20,466 nucleotides of DNA from the NCBI GenBank assembly GCA_900770845.1, contig CAAGLS010000039.1, forward strand, positions 1 to 20,466, in the 5' to 3' direction. The notes under the pieces were generated by a model. The model was not told where the DNA came from and searched no databases. It worked only from the letters and a program-made list of their open reading frames with translations. Of this stretch, positions 14,684 through 20,466 are shown one piece after another. The translations under genes and the position numbers were made by a program. The DNA is from an uncultured Prevotella sp. GTDB lineage: Bacteria > Bacteroidota > Bacteroidia > Bacteroidales > Bacteroidaceae. Each line of letters begins with the position of its first letter. Position 1 is the first letter of the stretch.

Positions 14684-15255
14684 TATTCCTGCAACTCTTC
14701 TACACTTTCTTCATCATCGGCCTCTTCGGCTTTGGCGGCGGCTATGGCATGCTGTCGCTGATACAGACCGAGACCGTGTTGCACCACCACTGGCTGAGCT
14801 CGGCCGAGTTCACCAACATCGTGGCCATCTCGCAGATGACGCCCGGCCCAATCGGCATCAACAGCGCCACTTATTGCGGTTACGTGGCAGTGCACAATGC
14901 GGGCTATTCCGGCGCGCTGGCCGTCGTGGGGTCGGCGTGCGCCACGTTCGCGCTCGTGCTGCCGTCGTTCATCCTCATGGTCCTCATCAGCAAGATGTTC
15001 ATGCGCTATATGGACACCGCCCCCGTGCGAAGCGTGTTTGCCGGTCTGCGCCCCGCCGTGGTGGGACTGTTGGCCGCTGCCACGCTGCTGCTGCTCAACG
15101 AGGAGAACTTCTCCTCACCCTCGGTCAATCCCTGGCAGTTCTGGATCAGCGTGCTGCTCTTCGCCGCCACCTTTGTGGGAACGATGTGGGTGAAGATCAA
15201 TCCCATCCGCATGATTTGCTATGCCGCCTTTGCGGGGCTGGTGCTGCTCTATTGA
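14680..15255 (+). CDS. chrA: ChrA-family transporter, second short subunit
   Basis: Partner subunit of 191 residues, similar in plan to the preceding one. FGFGGGYGMLSLI is near the N-terminus, SQMTPGPIGINSATYCGY (about 49-66) matches the CHR consensus with the canonical Pro-Gly-Pro, and VFAGLRPAVVGLLA is at about 113-126. The start ATG at 14680 overlaps the stop of the first subunit (ATGA), a sign of translational coupling and of equal production of the two halves. The open frame continues upstream to 14371 inside the first gene, but that extension has no family similarity. The two paralogues differ enough to suggest an old duplication with opposite membrane orientation, as described for paired short CHR proteins; orientation itself is not tested here. 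Confidence 0.9.
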   Translation: MIFLQLFYTFFIIGLFGFGGGYGMLSLIQTETVLHHHWLSSAEFTNIVAISQMTPGPIGINSATYCGYVAVHNAGYSGALAVVGSACATFALVLPSFILMVLISKMFMRYMDTAPVRSVFAGLRPAVVGLLAAATLLLLNEENFSSPSVNPWQFWISVLLFAATFVGTMWVKINPIRMICYAAFAGLVLLY

Positions 15256-15274
15256 GAAAGACCGCAAAACCATC

Positions 15275-16168
15275 ATGAAGCCATCACACAACATTTCTTC
15301 CCGCTTGCGCGGCTGCGTCAACGCCATGCTCTCGGCGGGCTTCTTCGGACTCATTCCCCTCTTCTCCATTCCCGTGCTGAGGACGGGCATGCCTCTGCCG
15401 TCGGTGCTCATCTATCGGTTTGCCTTCGGCACACTCTTCATGCTCGTCTTCCTTGTGGCGCGACGGGTGGGGCTGCGGCTGCGGTGGGGCGACGCCATGA
15501 GGCTCTCTTTCCTCTCGCTGCTCTACACGTTGAGCGGCGTGGCCCTGTTCTCCAGCTACAGCTACATGCCTTCGGGCGTGGCCACGACGCTGCTCTTCTC
15601 CTATCCTGTCTTCACCACGCTGCTTGAGTCGCTGCTGTTCCACCAGCGCATGACCTGGCCCACGTATGCCGCCCTTGCCTTGGCCGTGGCGGGGGTCTAC
15701 TTCCTGAGCGGGTTTGGGGCCAAGGGCGAGAGCCGGCTCGCGGGGGTGCTGCTGGCCGTGTTCTCGGGCTTTGCCTACGCCGTCTATATGGTCGCCTTCC
15801 CGCGGATGCGCATCCACACGATGAACTCGGTGAAGGTCAACTTCTATGTGTTCTTCATATCCATGCTCATGCTGCTGCTCTACAGCTCGTTCACCTATGG
15901 CGGCGTGGCTCCCCTCGCCGACTGGCACAGCATGGTCTGCCTGATGCTCTTGGGCCTCTTCCCCACGATGGTCAGCAACGTGACGCTGGTGCGTGCGCTC
16001 AACCTCATCGACGCCACCACGGTGAGCGTCTTGGGAGCGTTTGAGCCTCTGACGGCCATGAGCGTGGGAATCCTCGTCATGGGCGAGCCTTTCACGTGGG
16101 CAGTAGGCCTTGGCTTCGTGGCCATCCTCGCCGCGGTGATGATTCTCGTCGCCCAGCGCAGGGCATGA
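15275..16168 (+). CDS. EamA/DMT-superfamily transporter
   Basis: Inner-membrane drug/metabolite transporter of 297 residues with two EamA repeats, about ten hydrophobic segments in all. The first repeat spans about residues 14-140 (NAMLSAGFFGLIPLFSIPVL, LIYRFAFGTLFMLVFL) and the second about 150-290. The second begins LAGVLLAVFSGFAYAVYMVA and ends with the typical ALNLIDATTVSVLGAFEPL and MGEPFTWAVGLGFVAILAA. Such proteins export metabolites, amino acids or drugs; the substrate cannot be read from the sequence. The start at 15275 was chosen because it lies 19 bp after the second chrA-type gene and gives a normal N-terminus. An in-frame ATG at 15221 would overlap that gene by 35 bp. It is probably the last gene of the chrA-type operon. 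Confidence 0.9.
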   Translation: MKPSHNISSRLRGCVNAMLSAGFFGLIPLFSIPVLRTGMPLPSVLIYRFAFGTLFMLVFLVARRVGLRLRWGDAMRLSFLSLLYTLSGVALFSSYSYMPSGVATTLLFSYPVFTTLLESLLFHQRMTWPTYAALALAVAGVYFLSGFGAKGESRLAGVLLAVFSGFAYAVYMVAFPRMRIHTMNSVKVNFYVFFISMLMLLLYSSFTYGGVAPLADWHSMVCLMLLGLFPTMVSNVTLVRALNLIDATTVSVLGAFEPLTAMSVGILVMGEPFTWAVGLGFVAILAAVMILVAQRRA

Positions 16169-16172
16169 GCCG

Positions 16173-16240
16173 TGGGGCCTTGCCCCAGCGCCCCATCGGG
16201 CTTGTCGGCCACGAGGCTCCACCCTGCCGAGCGGGGTGGG
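16173..16240 (+). other. Weak hairpins after the EamA gene
   Basis: TGGGGC (16173-16178) pairs with GCCCCA (16182-16187), and CCACCC (16219-16224) with GGGTGG (16234-16239). Neither is followed by a T-tract. They may contribute to transcript ending before purL, but this is not a recognisable intrinsic terminator. Confidence 0.3.
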
Positions 16241-16282
16241 TAGGTAAAATGAGCGTCGCGCGAAAAAAATCAAGGCGTGCGA

Positions 16283-16314
16283 TTGGCGGTAACACCTATT
16301 TTTATTAATTTTGC
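16283..16314 (+). promoter_or_regulatory. Putative purL promoter
   Basis: TTGG (16283-16286) and TAATTTTGC (16306-16314) match the Bacteroidota -33 and -7 elements with a 19-bp spacer, the best-spaced promoter in the window. The expected transcript start is near 16320, which leaves a leader of about 110 nt before the purL start at 16432. A protein start at 16321 would be almost leaderless and is unlikely. Confidence 0.65.
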
Positions 16315-16316
16315 AG

Positions 16317-16397
16317 GTGAATGCCGTTGGCCGTTGCCCACGGTGGAGCGAACGGGAATGTGGACGGCACAAGTCCCATGGACAGACGGGCATTCAC
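16317..16397 (+). promoter_or_regulatory. Structured purL leader, possible cis-acting RNA
   Basis: GTGAATGCC (16317-16325) is perfectly complementary to GGCATTCAC (16389-16397), closing a region with two small hairpins, CCGT/ACGG (16331-16343) and GTCC/GGAC (16373-16383). The GTCC can instead pair with an upstream GGAC (16362-16365), so two alternative folds exist. The predicted transcript start near 16320 would remove up to three bases of the outer stem. No known riboswitch class is recognised; the inner stems are short enough to occur by chance. Confidence 0.35.
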
Positions 16398-16431
16398 AGG
16401 TTACGACGAATACAACCAAACCAATATAAAT

Positions 16432-19400
16432 ATGATTTTATTCTTCAAGACTCAGAAGGCTAACGTCATCGCAACGGAGATTGACCACAATCCCTCGCGC
16501 GAGGAGGCGGACGCCCTTTGCTGGCTCTACGGCGACGCCACACTCGTCGACGCACAACAGCTGAACGGATTCTTCGTGGGTCCGCGACGTGAGATGATTA
16601 CACCTTGGAGTACAAATGCCGTTGAGATTACCCAGAACATGAGTCTCAAGGGCATTTCGCGTATTGAGGAGTACTTCCCCGTGAAGTCGGAGGACGCCGA
16701 CTTCGACCCGATGCTGCAGCGCATGTATGAGGGGCTCGACCAGGACATCTTCACCGTGAGCCACACGCCGGAGCCCATCAAGCACGTTGAGAACATCGAG
16801 AAGTACAACGAGGAGGAAGGGCTGGCCCTGAGTCCGGAGGAAATAGAATATCTCCACAAGATAGAGAAGGAGAACGGCCGCCCGCTCACCGACTCGGAGA
16901 TCTTCGGCTTCGCGCAGATCAACTCCGAGCACTGCCGCCACAAGATCTTCGGCGGCACGTTTGTCATCGACGGCGAGGAGCGCGAGTCGAGCCTCTTCCA
17001 GATGATCAAGAAGACCACCGAGCAGCACCGCGGCAAGATTCTCTCCGCCTACAAGGACAACGTGGCCTTTGCCCAGGGGCCGGTGGTGGAGCAGTTCGCA
17101 CCCGCCGACCAAAGCACTGCCGACTGGTTCCGCGTGGAGCCTATCGAGAGCGTCATCTCCCTGAAGGCCGAGACCCACAACTTCCCCACCACCGTGGAGC
17201 CCTTCAACGGCGCCGCCACGGGCACCGGCGGTGAGATCCGCGACCGTATGGGAGGCGGCACTGGCTCCTGGCCCATCGCGGGAACGGCTGTCTACATGAC
17301 CAGCTATCCCCGCCTCGGCACGACGGAATATCCGCGCGCATGGGAAAAAGGAATAGAGGCCCGCAAGTGGCTCTACCAGACACCCGAGCAGATACTCATC
17401 AAGGCCTCCAACGGTGCGAGCGACTTCGGCAACAAGTTTGGCCAGCCGCTCATCACGGGCTCGCTGCTCACTTTCGAATACCAGACCACGGCCACCGACA
17501 CCGCCAAGACCCTCGACGGCGAGGAGCTGCCCGACGAGGAGCGCCAGCTCTATGGCTACGACAAGGTGATCATGCTCGCGGGCGGCGTGGGCTACGGCAA
17601 GAAGCGCGACTGCCTGAAGAAGGAGCCGCAGAAAGGCAATGACATCGTGGTCGTTGGCGGCGACAACTACCGCATCGGATTGGGTGGCGGCTCGGTGTCG
17701 AGTGTCAACACGGGACGCTACAGCAACGGCATCGAACTCAACGCCGTGCAGCGCGCCAATCCCGAGATGCAGAAGCGCGCCTACAACCTGGTGCGCGCCT
17801 TGGTGGAGGAGGATGTCAACCCTGTGGTGTCCATCCACGACCACGGATCGGCCGGCCACCTCAACTGCCTCTCCGAATTGGTGGAGGACTGCGGCGGCGA
17901 GATAGACATGACTAAGCTACCCATCGGGGACAAGACGCTCAGCGCGAAGGAAATCATTGCAAACGAGTCTCAGGAGCGCATGGGCTTACTGATTGATGAG
18001 AAACACCTCGGCCATGTAAAGCAGATTGCCGAGCGCGAGCGCACCCCGATGTATGTCGTCGGCCAGACCACCGGCGATGCCCACTTCTCGTTCGTGCAGG
18101 GCGACGGCGTGAAGCCCTTCGACCTCGACGTGGCCCAGATGTTTGGCCACTCGCCCAAGACCGTCATGCGCGACGTGACCGTGGAGCACCATTATGCGGA
18201 CGCGAGCTATTCGGTAGACCATATCGACGAATATGTCAACAATGTGCTGCAGCTTGAGGCCGTGGCCTGCAAGGACTGGCTGACCAACAAGGTGGACCGC
18301 TCCGTCACGGGCAAGGTGGCCCGCCAGCAGTGTGTGGGCGAGGTGCAGTTGCCGCTCGCCGACTGTGGCGTGGTGGCCCTCGACTATCGTGGACGGGCCG
18401 GCATAGCCACGGCGCTTGGCCACGCGCCGCAAGTGGGACTGGCCAACGCCGCCGCCGGAAGCGTGATGAGTGTGGCCGAGTCGCTCACCAACATCGTGTG
18501 GGCGCCCATCGCCGTCGACAACCGCAATCCCTCTCCGGTGCAGAACCTCAACCTCTCGGCCAACTGGATGTGGCCCTGCCGCTCGCAGAAGGGTGAGGAC
18601 GCACGCCTCTACACGGCCGTCAACGCTCTGAGCGACTTCTGCTGCGGACTTGGCCTCAACGTGCCCACGGGCAAGGACTCGCTCTCCATGAGCCAGCAGT
18701 ATCCCGATGGCAGCAAGGTGATTTCGCCGGGAACGGTCATCGTCACCAGTGGCGCGGAGGTGAGCGACGTGAGGCGAGTGGTGACGCCCGTCGTGGTCAA
18801 CGACAAGCGTTCGTCGCTCTATCACATCGACTTCAGCTTCCAGCCCGCCCGCTTGGGCGGCAGTGCCCTGGCCCAGACCCTTGGGCGCGTGGGCAGCGAC
18901 GTGCCCTACTGCGACTACAGCGAGAAGTCTGCGTTGTATGTCGACTATTTCAGCGACTGCTTCAACGCCGTGCAGGAACTCATCCGCAAGGGCTGGGTGA
19001 TGGCCGGCCACGACATATCGGCCGGCGGACTCATCACGACGCTGCTTGAGATGACGTTTGCCAACACCAAGGGCGGCCTGCACATCAATCTTCACGACTT
19101 GGGCGACGGCGACGTGGTGCGCACGCTCTTTGCCGAGAACCCCGGAGTGGTGATTCAGGTGAGCGACGAGCACAAGATGGAGCTGCGCAAGTTCTTCGAG
19201 GACCACGGTGTAGGCTTTGCCAAGATTGGCTATCCCATACCCGATGGGCGCAAGATCGAGATCGTGAAGGACGAATGGAAGCACGAGTTCGACATCGACG
19301 CGCTGCGCGACGTGTGGTATCACACCAGTTACCTGCTCGACCAGGACCAGAGCATGGGCGGCATGGCCCGCAAGCGCTGGCTCAATTACAAGAAGCAGCC

Positions 19401-20247
19401 TGTGGAGATGGAGTTCCCCAAGGGCTTCACGGGCAAGCTGAGCCAGTATGGCATCAGCGCCGACCGCTGGAAGAACGACAAGAAGAACGGCCATCGGCCA
19501 AAGGCTGCCATCATCCGCGAGAAGGGAACCAATGGCGAGCGCGAGATGGCCTACTGCCTCTACCTTGCGGGATTCGACGTGAAGGATGTGATGATGACCG
19601 ACCTCATCAGTGGGCGCGAGTCGCTCGACGAGGTCAACTTCATCGTGTTCTGTGGCGGATTCTCCAATTCCGACGTGCTGGGCTCGGCAAAGGGCTGGGC
19701 GGGAGCGTTCCTCTACAATCCCAAGGCCAAGGAAGCCCTTGAGCGGTTCTATGCCCGCAAGGACACGCTGAGCCTCGGCATCTGCAACGGCTGCCAGCTG
19801 ATGGTTGAACTCAACCTCATCAATCCCGACCACAAGCACCGCACCCATTTGGTCCACAACGTGAGCCAGAAGTTTGAGTCGGCCTTCCTCGGCCTGAGCA
19901 TTCCCAAGAACAACAGTGTGATGCTCGGTTCGCTGGGCGGAAGCAAGTTGGGCTTGTGGGTTGCCCATGGAGAGGGACGCTTCTATCTGCCTGAGCCTGA
20001 GGACCACTACAATGTGGTGGCGAAATACAACTATGCGGAATATCCCGGCAATCCCAACGGAAGCGACTACAATGTGGCGGCTATCTGTTCGGCCGACGGT
20101 CGTCACTTGGCCATGATGCCGCATCCCGAGCGTGCCGTGTTCCCATGGCAGAGCGCCTGGTATCCGCTCAGTCGCCGTAGCGATGAGGTCACTCCTTGGA
20201 TGGAGGCTTTTGTCAATGCGCGAAAGTGGGTGGAGCAGCACGCCTAA
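16432..20247 (+). CDS. purL: Phosphoribosylformylglycinamidine synthase (FGAM synthase), single-chain
   Basis: Cytosolic enzyme of de novo purine synthesis: formylglycinamide ribonucleotide, glutamine and ATP give formylglycinamidine ribonucleotide. It is the large fused form (1271 residues) with PurS-like, synthetase and glutaminase parts. The substrate/ATP-binding region includes KAETHNFPT (245-253) and GAATGTGGEIRDRMGGGTGS. The C-terminal class I glutamine amidotransferase domain has its nucleophile Cys1118 in GICNGCQ and the partners His1231 and Glu1233 in MMPHPER, so the triad is complete. The start at 16432 (MILFFKTQ) matches the usual Bacteroidota N-terminus; an in-frame ATG at 16321 would add 37 unrelated residues and coincides with the predicted transcript start. 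It stands alone with its own promoter and leader, consistent with purine-responsive control, although no repressor site is recognised. Confidence 0.97.
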   Translation: MILFFKTQKANVIATEIDHNPSREEADALCWLYGDATLVDAQQLNGFFVGPRREMITPWSTNAVEITQNMSLKGISRIEEYFPVKSEDADFDPMLQRMYEGLDQDIFTVSHTPEPIKHVENIEKYNEEEGLALSPEEIEYLHKIEKENGRPLTDSEIFGFAQINSEHCRHKIFGGTFVIDGEERESSLFQMIKKTTEQHRGKILSAYKDNVAFAQGPVVEQFAPADQSTADWFRVEPIESVISLKAETHNFPTTVEPFNGAATGTGGEIRDRMGGGTGSWPIAGTAVYMTSYPRLGTTEYPRAWEKGIEARKWLYQTPEQILIKASNGASDFGNKFGQPLITGSLLTFEYQTTATDTAKTLDGEELPDEERQLYGYDKVIMLAGGVGYGKKRDCLKKEPQKGNDIVVVGGDNYRIGLGGGSVSSVNTGRYSNGIELNAVQRANPEMQKRAYNLVRALVEEDVNPVVSIHDHGSAGHLNCLSELVEDCGGEIDMTKLPIGDKTLSAKEIIANESQERMGLLIDEKHLGHVKQIAERERTPMYVVGQTTGDAHFSFVQGDGVKPFDLDVAQMFGHSPKTVMRDVTVEHHYADASYSVDHIDEYVNNVLQLEAVACKDWLTNKVDRSVTGKVARQQCVGEVQLPLADCGVVALDYRGRAGIATALGHAPQVGLANAAAGSVMSVAESLTNIVWAPIAVDNRNPSPVQNLNLSANWMWPCRSQKGEDARLYTAVNALSDFCCGLGLNVPTGKDSLSMSQQYPDGSKVISPGTVIVTSGAEVSDVRRVVTPVVVNDKRSSLYHIDFSFQPARLGGSALAQTLGRVGSDVPYCDYSEKSALYVDYFSDCFNAVQELIRKGWVMAGHDISAGGLITTLLEMTFANTKGGLHINLHDLGDGDVVRTLFAENPGVVIQVSDEHKMELRKFFEDHGVGFAKIGYPIPDGRKIEIVKDEWKHEFDIDALRDVWYHTSYLLDQDQSMGGMARKRWLNYKKQPVEMEFPKGFTGKLSQYGISADRWKNDKKNGHRPKAAIIREKGTNGEREMAYCLYLAGFDVKDVMMTDLISGRESLDEVNFIVFCGGFSNSDVLGSAKGWAGAFLYNPKAKEALERFYARKDTLSLGICNGCQLMVELNLINPDHKHRTHLVHNVSQKFESAFLGLSIPKNNSVMLGSLGGSKLGLWVAHGEGRFYLPEPEDHYNVVAKYNYAEYPGNPNGSDYNVAAICSADGRHLAMMPHPERAVFPWQSAWYPLSRRSDEVTPWMEAFVNARKWVEQHA

Positions 20248-20255
20248 GGCCAGTA

Positions 20256-20466
20256 AGGCTGGTTCTATAAATTAGGTCGAGTCGTATTGGGCTTGCGCCC
20301 ACCTTTTCTCGCCATGGCAGAATCCAAGCAAGCTTGGCTCTGCTCATTTGGCTTATCGAAAAGGTTCTGCAAGATATCGGGATTCAAAACGTAAGTTGAA
20401 GAGGGAGTGTAGCGGGCTGCACGACCGATGAGACTTGACGTTTTGAGACCGATAGATGCAGAAGAC
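20256..20466 (+). mobile_element. Copy C of the dispersed element, running off the right edge
   Basis: Begins eight bases after the purL stop with AGGCTGGTTCTATAAATTAG and follows copy B in order to the window end. The hairpin module (20302-20364) differs from that of copy B at only four of 63 positions, whereas the roughly 100 bases after it differ at about twenty, mostly transitions. The 78-base insert relative to copy A (20290-20367) has the same length as in copy B. The right terminus lies outside the window. Confidence 0.85.

Noticed and set aside
16321..16431. Upstream in-frame ATG extending PurL by 37 residues
   Set aside because: The extension has no family similarity, and the promoter -7 element at 16306-16314 puts the transcript start at this codon; MILFFKTQ at 16432 is the usual N-terminus.
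17986..20241. Minus-strand open frame (751 codons) opposite purL
   Set aside because: Antisense shadow of PurL with repetitive Val/His/Leu content and no known motif.

Overview
The window looks like chromosomal DNA of a Bacteroidales bacterium, most likely Prevotella or a close relative. The reasons are a SusC/SusD-type outer-membrane glycan uptake operon, promoters of the Bacteroidota type (-7 element TAnnTTTG), A-rich translation leaders with weak Shine-Dalgarno sequences, surface lipoproteins with Asp-rich residues after the acylated Cys, and a large single-chain PurL. No phage, plasmid, insertion-sequence transposase, tRNA, rRNA or CRISPR array is visible.

Left part (1-9937): an alpha-glucan-type polysaccharide utilisation locus. 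On the minus strand are a GPH/SLC45-like MFS sugar transporter (cut by the left edge) and a LacI-family regulator. Divergent from them are four plus-strand genes that match SusC, SusD, SusE and SusF in order, size and domain make-up, closed by a strong intrinsic terminator. The 347-bp divergent spacer has a perfect 14-bp LacI-type palindrome centred almost exactly midway between two identical, oppositely oriented -7 elements. Likely flow: SusE, SusF and SusD capture glucan on the cell surface, SusC imports oligosaccharides, the MFS protein moves smaller sugars across the inner membrane, and the LacI protein senses a sugar and controls both arms. No glycoside hydrolase lies inside the window.

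Middle (9853-10732): an 880-bp gene-free stretch dense in repeats. It holds a deleted copy of a dispersed element, a 22-bp tandem repeat, a CGCAAAGG repeat, a perfect 13-bp hairpin, and a full copy of the same element with terminal inverted repeats ending 12 bp before the next gene. A third copy starts just after purL at the right edge.

Right part (10733-20247, all plus strand): a second LacI-family regulator followed by an NhaC-type antiporter; a C-rich, G-free spacer; a protein resembling the ends of the NTP_transf_5 family; a promoter and a pair of overlapping short ChrA-type transporter genes with an EamA/DMT transporter gene behind them; then a promoter, a possibly structured leader, and purL (phosphoribosylformylglycinamidine synthase, de novo purine synthesis).

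The observations most worth following up are the dispersed terminal-inverted-repeat element with its 63-nt hairpin module, the symmetric operator between the sus arms, the NTP_transf_5-like protein that appears to lack a catalytic core, and the purL leader. All family assignments are from reading the sequence by eye; no database search was possible.
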